From: Methylobrevis albus
Lineage (GTDB): Bacteria; Pseudomonadota; Alphaproteobacteria; Rhizobiales; Pleomorphomonadaceae
Direction of reading: 5' to 3'
Length of the DNA stretch: 64,000 nucleotides
Assembly: GCF_015904235.1 (NCBI RefSeq)
Contig: NZ_JADZLT010000050.1
Location: 1-64,000 of the forward strand
This document shows, in pieces, positions 17,325 to 27,002 of the stretch. Below the pieces are notes generated by a model. It saw only the letters and a list, made by a program, of their open reading frames with translations, was not told the origin of the DNA and searched no databases. Positions within the stretch are counted from its first letter, which is position 1, and each line of letters starts with the position of its first letter. Position numbers and translations under genes: made by a program.

Positions 17325-17483
17325 ATGTCGGTCGGTACCATTCTGCTCATCATCCTCATCCTGCTGCTCGTCGGTGCGATTCCGTCGTGGCCGCACTCGC
17401 GCTCGTGGGGCTACGGTCCCTCGGGCCTGCTCGGTGTCGTGGTGGTGATCCTGCTGATCCTGTTGTTGATGGGCCGGATCTGA
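17325..17483 (+). CDS. DUF3309 family membrane miniprotein
   Basis: 52-residue protein with two hydrophobic segments (TILLIILILLLVGAIP and GVVVVILLILLLMGRI) joined by a short loop SWPHSRSWGYGPSG. This W/P/Y/G-rich loop between two leucine/isoleucine-rich helices is the DUF3309 pattern, common in proteobacteria and of unknown function. A GGGAGAG ribosome site precedes the ATG. Confidence 0.85.
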   Translation: MSVGTILLIILILLLVGAIPSWPHSRSWGYGPSGLLGVVVVILLILLLMGRI

Positions 17484-17539
17484 ACCAGCGACGCCCGCGC
17501 ATTCGGTGCGGGTTCGATGATGTTTCGGCGAACGCAAAA

Positions 17540-17582
17540 TGGTCAGCCTGCTGCCCCGTCTTCCGGGGCCGCGGGCTGGCCA
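17540..17582. terminator. bipartite inverted repeat between convergent genes
   Basis: Nested complementary arms (TGG.CAGCC / GGCTG.CCA outside, GCCCC / GGGGC inside) lie in the 150-base gap between the DUF3309 gene and the convergent FkbM gene. Position and shape fit a shared terminator; there is no T-run. Confidence 0.4.
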
Positions 17583-17633
17583 TTTCTACGTCGGCGCAGC
17601 TTCGGGGCAAGTGTCGGCCTGGACGTTGACGAC

Positions 17634-18263
17634 CTACTGGGCGACGAACAGCGCGTTGCAGAACCAGATGCCGCGCAGCGCCCCGCGCTGCTTCGGATGC
17701 CGGCGGACGTCGAAGAAATTGTAGAGGCAATAGCCTTTGGCGCCGAGCGCGGCGTTGAAGCGCTCGAACGAGACGTGCAGTCCGTTGTCGGGGTGAATGC
17801 CGCACTCGACCTGGATGAACTTGATCTTCTTCGACGAGATCAACTCGTCGAACCCGTGCAGGACCTTGAGGTCGGATCCTTCGGTATCGATCTTCAGGAA
17901 ATCGATATGCTTGATGTCGTGATCGCGGCAGAAGCGATCGCCGGTCTCGACGATGACGTCTTCCGTCGGAATCCCGGGCAAGGCCCGGCTCATGAAGCGA
18001 TTGACCAGCCCGCCGGGCACCGCCCGCATCACCGAGTTGCCGCAGTGGTCGCTCAGCGCCTCCTGGAACAGGTAGGTGTGCCGGTCGTCGCCATGCCGGT
18101 TCTTCAGGGTGAGGAAGGTCGCGGATACCGGTTCAAAGGCGAAGATTGCAGCGTCGGGGAAGCATTCCCGCTCGGCCGCCACGGTGCCGCCGACGTTGGC
18201 GCCGACATCGAAGATGATCGAGGCTTCGAAGCCTCTTTTCTTGAGGGCTTCCGGTGCTTGCAC
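17634..18263 (-). CDS. FkbM family methyltransferase, low G+C
   Basis: 209-residue SAM-dependent methyltransferase of the FkbM family. The SAM motif is IIFDVGANVGGTVAAE, followed by FAFEPVSATF and the FkbM hallmark HIDFLKIDTEGSDLKVLHGF. Members O-methylate sugars or secondary metabolites; the substrate here is unknown. The start is GTG and is not certain. Base composition is unlike its neighbours: 30 of 60 bases are G or C in 17881-17940, against roughly 70% around it, and it stands alone between conserved blocks. Horizontal acquisition is likely. Confidence 0.88.
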   Translation of the reverse strand: MQAPEALKKRGFEASIIFDVGANVGGTVAAERECFPDAAIFAFEPVSATFLTLKNRHGDDRHTYLFQEALSDHCGNSVMRAVPGGLVNRFMSRALPGIPTEDVIVETGDRFCRDHDIKHIDFLKIDTEGSDLKVLHGFDELISSKKIKFIQVECGIHPDNGLHVSFERFNAALGAKGYCLYNFFDVRRHPKQRGALRGIWFCNALFVAQ

Positions 18264-18373
18264 GTCTGGCCCCCTGCGCTCCGGGAACTCCAGACGACTT
18301 TACATCGCTTTCCGCGGCAAGTCGAACGTTCAAGGTCCCATCAGCACAACTACGGGGACAGGATTCGCGGCGG

Positions 18374-19387
18374 TCAATGCACCCGGGACACGCAGAATTC
18401 CACCACTTCGATCAGCGCCTGACGGTGATCGCCGTCGGGCAACTCGTCGAGGGCGGCGACCGCAGCCTCGCCGTAGTGGCGGGCGCGGGCCGCCGTCTCG
18501 GCGAGGGCGCCGTGGCGATGCAGCAGTTCCACCGCGCGCTCGAGGTCGCCGTCGGCGATCGTCGCCTTCTCGATGGTGCGCTGCCAGAAGCCGCGTTCGA
18601 GTTCGCTGCCGGCGCGATAGGCGAGCACCACCGGCAGCGTGATCTTGCCTTCGCGGAAATCGTCGCCGACGCGCTTGCCCAGCGCCTGGGACGAACCACC
18701 GTAGTCGAGGGCGTCGTCGACGAGCTGGAAGGCGAGGCCGAGGCTGGTGCCGTAGCGCGCCATCGCGCGGCGCGCCTCGTCGCCCGCTTCCGCGATGATC
18801 GGGCCGACCTCGCAGGCGGCGGCGAATAGCGCGGCCGTCTTCGCGTCGATGACACGCAGATAGCGCGCCTCGTCGGTGGCGAGATCCTTGGCGGCGGCGA
18901 GCTGCATCACCTCGCCCTCGGCAATCACCGAGGCGGCGGTGGAGAGCACGGAGAGGGCGTCGAGCGAGCCGACCTCGACCATCTTGCGGAAGGCCTGGCC
19001 GAGCAGATAGTCGCCGACGAGCACGCTCGCCTGGTTGCCCCACAGCATGCGCGCCGACAGCTTGCCGCGCCGCATCTCGCTCTCGTCGACGACGTCGTCG
19101 TGCAGCAAGGTCGCCGTGTGCATGAACTCGACCGAGGCGGCGAGCTTGACGTGGCCCTCGCCGGCGTAGCCGAACAGGCCGGCGCTCGCGAGCGTCAGCA
19201 TCGGCCGCAGCCGCTTGCCGCCGGAATCGATCAGGTGACGGGCGATCTCGGGAATCATCTCGGCGTTGGCGCCGGCCATGTCGAGGATCAGCTGGTTGAC
19301 GCGCGCCATGTCGTCATCGACCAGCGACATCAGCAGTGAAATCCCCGGTTCGGGCTTCGTCTTCTCGAGGGATGCCACGATGGCCAC
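18374..19387 (-). CDS. ispB: octaprenyl diphosphate synthase-type polyprenyl synthetase
   Basis: Trans-polyprenyl diphosphate synthase of 337 residues that elongates FPP with IPP to make the side chain of ubiquinone. The first aspartate-rich motif is LLHDDVVDESEMRRG and the second is QLVDDALDYGG; GGKRLRPML is also present. Chain length (decaprenyl in many Hyphomicrobiales) cannot be read directly. The GTG at 19387 has GGAGA eight bases upstream; an upstream ATG at 19414 is possible. It is divergent from DUF2007-methyltransferase-S49 peptidase, a conserved arrangement. Confidence 0.93.
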   Translation of the reverse strand: MAIVASLEKTKPEPGISLLMSLVDDDMARVNQLILDMAGANAEMIPEIARHLIDSGGKRLRPMLTLASAGLFGYAGEGHVKLAASVEFMHTATLLHDDVVDESEMRRGKLSARMLWGNQASVLVGDYLLGQAFRKMVEVGSLDALSVLSTAASVIAEGEVMQLAAAKDLATDEARYLRVIDAKTAALFAAACEVGPIIAEAGDEARRAMARYGTSLGLAFQLVDDALDYGGSSQALGKRVGDDFREGKITLPVVLAYRAGSELERGFWQRTIEKATIADGDLERAVELLHRHGALAETAARARHYGEAAVAALDELPDGDHRQALIEVVEFCVSRVH

Positions 19388-19670
19388 GCTCTGCTCTCCG
19401 CCTTGTCGCCGCACGGCGACGTCCTGTCCGACCCGCGGATCCCTGCCGCGAAACCACCCGTCGTCGCAACCCGCTCCCGGGCGATCCGTTCCCCGGCGAC
19501 GGCCGCACGCCCCGTTGGGAAACTAGGCGCGGCCGCGCTGTCGGCAAGCCAAACCGCGCCGGGATGAACGCAGCGCGACGATCCGTTACCATGGCTCTAA
19601 CATGATCGGACGACGCTCCGCGAGTCGCCTCGATCCGCGAGGCCCTCCACCTTTGCGATGAAGGACCCGC

Positions 19671-19904
19671 ATGGAAGAGCTGATGCGCACCAACGATCTC
19701 GTCGCGATGTCCTTCGCCAAGGCGTTGCTGACCGACGCCGACATCCTCCACATCGTCGCGGACGAGGCGGCGAGCGCCATCGACGGCTCGATCGGCATCC
19801 TGCCGCGCCGGCTGCTGGTCGACAGCGACGAGGCCGAGGCGGCCCGCCGGCTGCTCACCGACGCCGGGCTCGGCGCCGAGCTCCGCGACCGGCCGAAGCG
19901 CTGA
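19671..19904 (+). CDS. DUF2007 domain protein
   Basis: 77-residue cytoplasmic protein of the DUF2007 family. It starts MEELMRTNDLVAMSFAKALL and contains DADILHIVADEAAS and SIGILPRRLLVDSDEAEAARRLL, the usual family segments (predicted signal-transducing, PII-like small domain). No function is established. The methyltransferase gene follows 13 bases later, so both are probably co-transcribed. AAGGA precedes the ATG. Confidence 0.88.
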   Translation: MEELMRTNDLVAMSFAKALLTDADILHIVADEAASAIDGSIGILPRRLLVDSDEAEAARRLLTDAGLGAELRDRPKR

Positions 19905-19917
19905 ACCGGCGGCGGCG

Positions 19918-20691
19918 ATGACCGACCCGACCACGATCGACGGCTTTCTCGGCGGCCGGCTGCAACTCGCGCAGCCGGCGGACCGCGGCCACCGCGCCGG
20001 GCTCGACGCGGTCATGCTGGCCGCGGCGCTGCCGGAGGGAAGCCGCGGGCGCGTCGCCGACCTCGGCGCCGGCGTCGGCGCCGTCGGCTTCTGCGTCGCC
20101 GCCCGCCTCGGCGACGTCACCGTCACCTTCGCGGAACGGGCGCCGGCAACGCTGGAGCTGCTCGCCCGCAACATCGCCGCCAATGCGCCGGCGCTCGGCG
20201 ACCGCTTTTCGATCGCCGCCGTCGACATCGAGGCGCCGGCCGCGGTGCGCGAAGCGGCGGGGCTCACGCCCGCCGCCTTCGACCACGTGCTGATGAACCC
20301 GCCGTTCCACGCCGCCGGCCGCGGCCGCGCCTCGCCCGATCCGGCTCGCGCCGAGGCGCATGTCGCAGGCCCCGAAACGCTGGAGCGCTGGGTGCGGGTT
20401 GCCGCCGGGCTGCTCGGCGCGCGCGGCACGCTGACGATGATCTGGCGCGCCGACGGCCTCGGCGACGTGCTCGCGGCCCTCGATCGCCGCTTCGGCGGCA
20501 TCGACGTGCTGCCGCTGTTTCCGCACGCCTTCGAGCCGGCCGGACGGGTCATCCTGCGCGGGCGGATCGGCAGCCGTGCCCCATTGGCGCTGCTGCCCGG
20601 CTTCGTGCTGCACGAGCCGGACGGCGGCTTCACGCCGGCCGCCGCGGCGGTGCTCGCCGGCGCCCCGCTGCCCGCGCTCTGGCGCTGCTGA
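19918..20691 (+). CDS. TrmN6-like SAM-dependent methyltransferase
   Basis: 257-residue methyltransferase resembling the tRNA1(Val) adenine-37 N6-methyltransferase family. It has LGAGVGAVGFCVAARL for SAM binding and VLMNPPFHAAG, the (N/D)PP(F/Y) motif of enzymes that methylate exocyclic amino groups. The N-terminal FLGGRLQLAQP..GHRAGLDAVMLAAALP is characteristic of this alphaproteobacterial branch. Exact tRNA target is inferred only from the family. Confidence 0.85.
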   Translation: MTDPTTIDGFLGGRLQLAQPADRGHRAGLDAVMLAAALPEGSRGRVADLGAGVGAVGFCVAARLGDVTVTFAERAPATLELLARNIAANAPALGDRFSIAAVDIEAPAAVREAAGLTPAAFDHVLMNPPFHAAGRGRASPDPARAEAHVAGPETLERWVRVAAGLLGARGTLTMIWRADGLGDVLAALDRRFGGIDVLPLFPHAFEPAGRVILRGRIGSRAPLALLPGFVLHEPDGGFTPAAAAVLAGAPLPALWRC

Positions 20692-20831
20692 CCATTCTGC
20701 GCCGGCGGTCGCCAGCGGCAACGCCCCGCGCGGCCCGTGATGCGCACCCGTGCGCCTTTTCCAGCGCCGCACGACGCCCCATATCCGTTGGCCAGATCCC
20801 GCACCCCAGATCCCGCACCGGAGACGCCCCC

Positions 20832-21689
20832 TTGCCCCTGTCCGATCTCGCCAACCTGCTGCCGAAGCGCTTTCGCCCCTCCGGCGTCACCGTGCCCGTT
20901 GTCAAGCTGGCCGGGGCGATCGGCATCTCGTCGCCGCTCCGGCCGGGCCTAACCTTCGAGGGCGTGGCCGAACCGCTGAAGCGGGCGTTCGCGGTGAAGA
21001 AGGCGCCCGCGGTGGCTTTGATCGTCAACTCGCCGGGCGGCTCGCCGGTGCAGTCGCGGCTGATCTTCAAGCGCATCCGCCAGCTCGCCGAGGAAAACGA
21101 GAAGCCGGTGCTGGTCTATGTCGAGGACGTCGCCGCCTCGGGCGGCTACATGATCGCCTGCGCCGGCGACGAGATCATCGCCGATCCCGCCTCCATCGTC
21201 GGCTCGATCGGCGTTGTCTCGGCCGGCTTCGGCTTCGACCGGGCGATCGAGCGCTTCGGCGTCGAGCGCCGCGTCTATACCGCCGGCAGCCGCAAGGCGG
21301 TGCTCGATCCGTTCCAGCCGGAGAACCCGGAGGACGTCGAGCACTTGAAAAGCCTGCAGCGCGAGGTGCACACCGGCTTCGTCGACCTCGTCCGCGAGCG
21401 GCGCGGCGCGCTGCTCTCGGAGAGCGAGGAGCTGTTCTCGGGCCTGTTCTGGACGGGCGAGACCGGCCGGGCGCTCGGCCTCGTCGATCGCCTCGGCGAC
21501 ATGCACTCGGACCTCCGCCGCCGCTTCGGCCCGGAGGTGACGCCGAAGATCTTCGGTCAGCCGCGCGGCTTCCTGCGCCGGCGCCTCGGCGCCGCCGCCA
21601 GCCTCACCCTGCCGACCGGCCTCGTATCGGCCGCGGAGATCGCCGCGATCCTCGAGGAACGGGCGCTCTACGCCCGCTACGGGCTCTGA
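20832..21689 (+). CDS. S49 family serine peptidase (SppA/SohB-like)
   Basis: 285-residue signal-peptide-peptidase-like protease of the S49/ClpP fold. The nucleophile serine is in DVAASGGYMIACAGDEI and the lysine base in YTAGSRKAVLDPF; SPGGSPVQ forms the oxyanion region. It lacks a clear N-terminal membrane anchor, so location is uncertain. Start is TTG. It sits between the TrmN6-like gene and a small membrane protein, upstream of glyQ, as in other Hyphomicrobiales. Confidence 0.9.
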   Translation: MPLSDLANLLPKRFRPSGVTVPVVKLAGAIGISSPLRPGLTFEGVAEPLKRAFAVKKAPAVALIVNSPGGSPVQSRLIFKRIRQLAEENEKPVLVYVEDVAASGGYMIACAGDEIIADPASIVGSIGVVSAGFGFDRAIERFGVERRVYTAGSRKAVLDPFQPENPEDVEHLKSLQREVHTGFVDLVRERRGALLSESEELFSGLFWTGETGRALGLVDRLGDMHSDLRRRFGPEVTPKIFGQPRGFLRRRLGAAASLTLPTGLVSAAEIAAILEERALYARYGL

Positions 21690-21900
21690 TCGGCCGCTGC
21701 CGGGCGGAACAAGACGTCCGATGGCGGGTTTTTCCATCGCGGCGGCGATCTGCCGCTTGCCGGATGTGAAACATTCGTGATCACATGCGGTTGTCTATTT
21801 GATTGTCGGTGCGGGCTGGCCGACCCATATCAGTCAGGTCGGTGGCGCGGGGTGCCGCCGGCCGCGTCCCGAGAGGGACTTGCGCAAAAAGGGGTTTTCG

Positions 21901-22089
21901 ATGCCTCAGTTGGTTCTGCTCGCCGCCGCCGGTGCCGCTCTCTACGTCGCCATCCGTTTCATCGGCCGCGAGATGGAGCGTGTCAGCCAGGAAATGTCGG
22001 CGAAGCCTGTGCCGATCCCGGTGCGCCGCGCCGATGCGGTTCGCCTCGAGCGCGATCCCGAGACCGGCGTCTACCGCCCGCGCCGCTGA
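21901..22089 (+). CDS. small conserved membrane protein upstream of glyQ
   Basis: 62-residue protein with an N-terminal hydrophobic segment (LVLLAAAGAALYVAIRFIG) and a short charged tail ending LERDPETGVYRPRR. Similar small proteins occur at this place before glyQ in related genomes, to my recollection. Function unknown. The ATG at 21901 was chosen over an earlier in-frame one at 21799 because the membrane segment then begins at the N terminus. Confidence 0.7.
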   Translation: MPQLVLLAAAGAALYVAIRFIGREMERVSQEMSAKPVPIPVRRADAVRLERDPETGVYRPRR

Positions 22090-22238
22090 GGCGCGGCCGC
22101 CGGCCCTGTGGCCCGATTGGCGACACCGTGCAGTTGTCCGCGACACCGCGGCCGTCTCGCCTTGACCCTCGCCGCCCTGCCGCCTAGGTTCGCGCCGCTC
22201 CGCGCATGGTTGCGCGGACCTTGCTCGCGGACCTCATC

Positions 22239-23192
22239 ATGACCAGCCTTTCCGCCACGCCGGATGTCTCCGACCCGCTCGACCCGCGCCGCTCGTTCCA
22301 GGGCCTGCTCCTGACGCTGCAGCGCTTCTGGGCCGGGCATGGCTGCGTCGTGCTGCAGCCCTACGACATGGAAGTCGGCGCCGGCACGTTCCACCCCGCG
22401 ACGACGCTGCGCTCGCTCGGGCCGAAGCGCTGGAACGCCGCCTATGTGCAGCCTTCGCGCCGGCCGACCGACGGCCGCTATGGGGAAAACCCGAACCGGT
22501 TCCAGCACTACTACCAGTTCCAGGTCATCCTGAAGCCCTCCCCCGCCAACCTGCAGCAGCTCTACCTCGACAGCCTGACCGCGATCGGCATCGACCCGAC
22601 GCTGCACGACATCCGCTTCGTCGAGGACGACTGGGAGAGCCCGACGCTGGGTGCCTGGGGTCTCGGCTGGGAGTGCTGGTGCGACGGCATGGAAGTGTCG
22701 CAGTTCACCTATTTCCAGCAGGTCGCCGGCCAGGAATGCAGCCCCGTCTCGGGCGAGCTCACCTACGGCCTCGAGCGCCTCGCGATGTACCTGCAGGGCG
22801 TCGACAACGGCTACGAGCTCAACTTCAACGGCCTCGACGGCGACGACAAGGTCACCTACGGCGACGTCTTCCACCAGGCCGAGGAAGAGTACTCGCGGCA
22901 CAATTTCGAGTACGCCGATACCGACATGCTGAAGCGGCATTTCGAGGACGCGGAAAAGGAATGCCGGTCCCTGCTCGCGCAAGGCGCGGCCGCGGCGGGC
23001 GAGGATGCGCGTCACAAGTGCGTGCTGCCGGCCTACGACCAGTGCATCAAGGCGAGCCACCGCTTCAACCTGCTCGACGCCCGCGGCGTTATCTCCGTCA
23101 CCGAACGCCAGAGCTACATCCTGCGCGTCCGCGAACTCGCGAAAGCCTGCGGCGAAGCCTGGGTGCGCACGGAGGCGGGCGGGGCGGCGTGA
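22239..23192 (+). CDS. glyQ: glycyl-tRNA synthetase alpha subunit
   Basis: GlyQ, the catalytic alpha subunit of the bacterial alpha2beta2 glycyl-tRNA synthetase. 317 residues. Class II motifs and typical GlyQ strings are seen: [51 protein letters not shown] and [15 protein letters not shown] at 22239 is favoured over one at 22206 because the family N terminus is close to the [10 protein letters not shown] segment. glyS lies 499 bases downstream of its stop with a small reverse gene in between. Confidence 0.96.
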   Translation: MTSLSATPDVSDPLDPRRSFQGLLLTLQRFWAGHGCVVLQPYDMEVGAGTFHPATTLRSLGPKRWNAAYVQPSRRPTDGRYGENPNRFQHYYQFQVILKPSPANLQQLYLDSLTAIGIDPTLHDIRFVEDDWESPTLGAWGLGWECWCDGMEVSQFTYFQQVAGQECSPVSGELTYGLERLAMYLQGVDNGYELNFNGLDGDDKVTYGDVFHQAEEEYSRHNFEYADTDMLKRHFEDAEKECRSLLAQGAAAAGEDARHKCVLPAYDQCIKASHRFNLLDARGVISVTERQSYILRVRELAKACGEAWVRTEAGGAA

Positions 23193-23265
23193 TATAACGC
23201 TGAAAAGCGCGTCGCCCATGGCGACACGCCGATTGCCCAGTTGCGCATCTCGAAGTTGAAGCGGC

Positions 23266-23475
23266 TTACGCCGCGTCGGCGGTCCGGCCGCGGTTCGCGC
23301 GGAGCGCTTCCGCCCAGTCTTCCACCCAGTGCATCGCCTGCTCTTCGGGGATGCCGTAGCGGCGGGCGATGGTGGCGACGAGGGCTTCGCGGCTGCCGCA
23401 GGTGGCCTCGATGGTGGCGTAGGGCCACGTGGAGCGCTTGGCTCCGGTGCGGCCGCTCGGCTGGATCGATTGCAT
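23266..23475 (-). CDS. small CsbD-like hypothetical protein between glyQ and glyS
   Basis: 69-residue protein on the strand opposite to glyQ and glyS. Its C-terminal half, REALVATIARRYGIPEEQA with HWVEDWAEAL, resembles the helix of CsbD-type stress proteins (LVGKIQERYGI..EEAE..VDDW pattern). The N-terminal half lacks the full CsbD W-x-Q-x-KG signature, so the assignment is tentative. Function unknown. Confidence 0.55.
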   Translation of the reverse strand: MQSIQPSGRTGAKRSTWPYATIEATCGSREALVATIARRYGIPEEQAMHWVEDWAEALRANRGRTADAA

Positions 23476-23691
23476 GGCATTTCTCCCTGGCCCGCCGCGT
23501 GCGTCGTCTGCTGCGACATTTTCGCGTTCTGGGGCATGCGCACGTCAAACCGCGATCGGGCGACGTTGTTCCGAGGATGGCGCAATAATTTTCAACGCGG
23601 ATGACAGCGGCCACCGAAGCGACTAACACCGTCGCAAAATGCGGCGGCGCGCCGCATGTCTTCGTTCGGCCAGCGTTTCGGGACCGTCCCC

Positions 23692-25791
23692 ATGCCAGAT
23701 CTCCTCCTCGAACTCTTCTCCGAAGAGATTCCCGCCCGGATGCAGGCGAAGGCCGCCGAGGATCTGAAGGCGCTCGTCACCGGCGGCCTCGTCGAGGCCG
23801 GCCTCACCTACGAGGGCGCCAAGGCGTTCGCCACGCCGCGCCGCCTGGCGCTCACCGTGCACGGTCTCACCGCCCGCTCGCCGGACCTCGCCGAGGAGCG
23901 CAAGGGGCCGCGCGTCGGCTCGCCGGAGAAGGCGCTGGAGGGGTTCCTGAAGGGCGCGGGGCTCGGCTCGATCGCCGAGGCGCGCATCGTCTCCGACCCG
24001 AAGAAGGGCGACTTCTACGTCGCCGACATCAAGAAGCCCGGCCGCCCGGCCGAGGCGATCATTGCCGAGCTGGTGCCCTCCGTGGTGCGCGGCTTTCCCT
24101 GGCCGAAGTCGATGCGATGGGGCGCCGGAAGCTTGCGCTGGGTGCGGCCGCTGCACACGATCCTCTGCACCTTCGGCCCCGAGACCGAAGAACCGGAAAT
24201 TGTCGACTTCGAGGTCGAGGGCATCCGCTCCGGCGACACCACGGCCGGCCACCGCTTCCTCAGCCCCGCGAGCTTTCGTGTGAAGCGCTTCGAGGACTAC
24301 GTCACCGGCCTCGACAAGGCGAAGGTGGTGCTCGATCCCGCCCGCCGCCGCGACATCATCCTGCACGACGCCCGCGACCTCGCCTTTGCGAGCGGCCTCG
24401 AGCTCGTCGAGGACGACGGCCTGCTCGCCGAGGTCGCCGGCCTCGTCGAGTGGCCGGTGGTGCTGATGGGGTCGTTCGACGAGGCCTTCCTCGCGATCCC
24501 GCCCGAGGTGATCCGCGCGACGATCCGCGCCAACCAGAAGTGCTTCGTGCTGCGCGATCCGTCGACCGGCGGGCTCGCCAATCGCTTCCTGCTGACGGCG
24601 AACATCGCGGCGCGCGACGGCGGCCAGGTGATCGTCGCCGGCAACGAGCGCGTCATCCGCGCCCGGCTGTCGGACGCGAAGTTCTTCTATGAGCAGGATC
24701 TCGCCGCCAGCCTCGAATCGCGCCTGCCGAAGCTCGAAAAGATCACCTTCCACGAGAAGCTCGGCACCCAGGCGCAGCGCGTCGCCCGCATCGCGGCGCT
24801 TTCCCGCGAGATCGCCCCGCTGGTGGGCGCCGACCCGGACCTCGCCGAACGCGCGGCCAACCTCGCGAAGGCCGACCTCGTCACCGGCATGGTCGGCGAG
24901 TTCCCCGAACTGCAGGGCCTGATGGGCCGCTACTACGCCGCGGCGCAGGGCGAGGACCCCGCCGTCGCCGCCGCGATCGAGGAGCACTACAAGCCGCAAG
25001 GCCCCGGCGACCGCACCCCCACCGCCCCGGTCTCGATCGCGGTGGCGCTCGCCGACAAGCTCGACACGCTGACCGGCTTCTGGGCGATCGACGAGAAGCC
25101 GACGGGCAGCAAGGACCCCTATGCGCTCCGCCGCGCGGCGCTGGGCGTGATCCGGATCGTGCTGGAGAACGGCCTGCGGGTGGGGCTCATCTCGCTGTTC
25201 CTGCGGCGCGCCGGTTTCACCAACGCCATGGCCGCCGACCTTCTCGCCTTCTTCCACGACCGTCTCAAGGTCCAGCTTCGCGAACAGGGGGCGCGGCACG
25301 ACCTCGTCGATGCGGTGCTGGCGGAGCAGGCCGCAGGGCGCAGCGCCCCCGCGACCGACGACCTCGTCCTCGTCGTGCGCCGGGTCGAGGCGCTCGGCGC
25401 GCTGCTCGCGACCGAGGACGGCGCGTCGCTGCTCGCCGGCTATCGCCGCGCGGCGAACATCCTGAAGGCCGAGGAGAAGAAGGACGGCGTCAGCTACGAC
25501 GCGCTCGCCATCGACCACGCGCTGCTGGAGACGGCCGGGCTGCCGGAGGAACGGCGACTGGTCGACGTGCTGGGTGACGCGACCGGCCGGGCCGAGGCGC
25601 AGCTCGCGGCCGAGGATTTCGCCGGCGCCATGCGGGCGCTGGCCGACCTGCGCCCGGCGATCGACGCCTTCTTCGCGGCGGTGCTGGTCAACGCCGAGGA
25701 TCCGGCGATCCGCCGCAACCGGCTGGCGATGCTGGCTGGGATTCGGGCCGCGTGTCACCTCGTCGCGGATTTTTCGCGGATCTCGGGGTGA
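23692..25791 (+). CDS. glyS: glycyl-tRNA synthetase beta subunit
   Basis: GlyS, 699 residues, the tRNA-binding beta subunit. The N terminus [18 protein letters not shown] is the family signature; an HD-like segment and the anticodon-binding C-terminal domain follow ([16 protein letters not shown] is typical). Start is ATG at 23692; a frame opening at 23656 would add 12 residues not seen in the family. The stop is followed by a palindromic repeat element. Confidence 0.96.
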   Translation: MPDLLLELFSEEIPARMQAKAAEDLKALVTGGLVEAGLTYEGAKAFATPRRLALTVHGLTARSPDLAEERKGPRVGSPEKALEGFLKGAGLGSIAEARIVSDPKKGDFYVADIKKPGRPAEAIIAELVPSVVRGFPWPKSMRWGAGSLRWVRPLHTILCTFGPETEEPEIVDFEVEGIRSGDTTAGHRFLSPASFRVKRFEDYVTGLDKAKVVLDPARRRDIILHDARDLAFASGLELVEDDGLLAEVAGLVEWPVVLMGSFDEAFLAIPPEVIRATIRANQKCFVLRDPSTGGLANRFLLTANIAARDGGQVIVAGNERVIRARLSDAKFFYEQDLAASLESRLPKLEKITFHEKLGTQAQRVARIAALSREIAPLVGADPDLAERAANLAKADLVTGMVGEFPELQGLMGRYYAAAQGEDPAVAAAIEEHYKPQGPGDRTPTAPVSIAVALADKLDTLTGFWAIDEKPTGSKDPYALRRAALGVIRIVLENGLRVGLISLFLRRAGFTNAMAADLLAFFHDRLKVQLREQGARHDLVDAVLAEQAAGRSAPATDDLVLVVRRVEALGALLATEDGASLLAGYRRAANILKAEEKKDGVSYDALAIDHALLETAGLPEERRLVDVLGDATGRAEAQLAAEDFAGAMRALADLRPAIDAFFAAVLVNAEDPAIRRNRLAMLAGIRAACHLVADFSRISG

Positions 25792-25818
25792 GGTGGGGTG
25801 AGGCCCGTCGTGGGGCCT

Positions 25819-25978
25819 CCCCCCTCCCTGTCCCTCCCCCGCTTCGCAGGAGAGGGGACGATGGGCGATGGGGCGTTTGCAAAACGAAGACCGCGCCGAA
25901 CCGAAAACCCGGTTCAACGGGCGGCCTAACCTCCTGCGTCCCCTCTCCTGCGAAGCGGGGGAGGGACAGGGAGGGGGG
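25819..25978. repeat. dispersed palindromic element, copy A
   Basis: Two perfect 42-base inverted arms (25819-25860 and 25937-25978) enclose a 76-base centre. The arms contain CTGTCCCTCCCCCGCTTCGC and its complement. A second copy with the same spacing is at 55279-55437, and the centres are also alignable (both begin ATGGGCGA and end TTAACCTCCTG). It lies between the convergent glyS and quinone oxidoreductase genes, where it would also form a strong transcript hairpin. Confidence 0.9.
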
Positions 25979-26012
25979 AAGCCACTCGGCACACCCCCCC
26001 ACCAAGACCCCC

Positions 26013-27002
26013 TCACCCGATCTCCGCCACCACCCGTCCGCGCACCTTGCCCTCGACGATCGCCTGCGCCGTCGGGATCAGGTCGTCAAACCCGATCGTC
26101 GTGGTCATGGCGTTGAGCTTCGACCGGTCGAGGTCGCGGGCGAGGCGGGTCCAGGCTTCGACGCGTCTTTCGCGCGGCACGGTCACCGAGTTGATGCCGA
26201 GCAGCGACACGCCGCGCAGGATGAAGGGGGCGACGCTGGTCGGCAGGTCCATGCCGCCGGCGTTGCCGCAGGCGGCGACGGCGCCCTCGGCCATCGTCAT
26301 CGACAGCACGTTGGCGAGCGTGGTGCCGCCGACGGAATCGATGCCGGCCGCCCAGCGCTCGGACCCGAGCAGCTTCGGCGCGCCGGAGAGCTCGGCGCGG
26401 TCCAGCACCTCCGCCGCGCCGAGCGACTTCAGGTACTCCGCCTCCTCGGCGCGGCCGGTGACGGCGGTGACCTGCCAGCCCTGGCCCGAGAGCAGCGACA
26501 CCGCCACCGAGCCGACGCCGCCGGACGCGCCGGTGACGATCGCCGGCCCGGCCGCCGGGGTCACGCCGTGCGCCTCCAGCGCCAGCAGGCACAGCATCGC
26601 GGTGTAGCCGGCGGTGCCGATCGCCATCGTCTCGGCCGGAGTGAGCCCGTCGGGGGCGTGGATCAGCCAGTCGCCCTTGACGCGGGCGAGCCCGGCATAG
26701 GCGCCGTAGTGCACCTCGCCGACGCCCCAGCCGTTCAAGACGACGCGGTCGCCGGGCTTGAACACCGGATCGCTCGACGACACCACCTCGCCGGCGAAAT
26801 CGATGCCCGGCACCATCGGCCAGCGCCGCACCACCGGCAGCTTGCCGGTGATCGCGAGGCCGTCCTTGTAGTTCACCGTGGTGTGGGTGACGCGCACGGT
26901 GACGTCGCCCTCCATCAGCTGCGATTCGTCGAGGTCGACGACGGAGACCGACTGCTTCTTGTCGGCGCCGCGTTCGACGAGAACGGCCTTGAAGCGCTGC
27001 AT
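26013..27002 (-). CDS. AcuI/YhdH-type quinone oxidoreductase (acrylyl-CoA reductase family)
   Basis: 329-residue medium-chain dehydrogenase/reductase without catalytic zinc. N terminus [11 protein letters not shown], then [37 protein letters not shown] and the NADPH motif [16 protein letters not shown] match the YhdH/AcuI group, which reduces acrylyl-CoA to propionyl-CoA. No DMSP or 3-hydroxypropionate genes are close, so the physiological substrate is uncertain. The ATG at 27002 is preceded by GGAGGATCC; an upstream start at 27077 is atypical. Confidence 0.9.
   Translation of the reverse strand: MQRFKAVLVERGADKKQSVSVVDLDESQLMEGDVTVRVTHTTVNYKDGLAITGKLPVVRRWPMVPGIDFAGEVVSSSDPVFKPGDRVVLNGWGVGEVHYGAYAGLARVKGDWLIHAPDGLTPAETMAIGTAGYTAMLCLLALEAHGVTPAAGPAIVTGASGGVGSVAVSLLSGQGWQVTAVTGRAEEAEYLKSLGAAEVLDRAELSGAPKLLGSERWAAGIDSVGGTTLANVLSMTMAEGAVAACGNAGGMDLPTSVAPFILRGVSLLGINSVTVPRERRVEAWTRLARDLDRSKLNAMTTTIGFDDLIPTAQAIVEGKVRGRVVAEIG

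Noticed and set aside
25819-25978. Inverted repeats as part of a CRISPR array
   Set aside because: Only one palindromic unit per site, no regular spacers, no cas genes.
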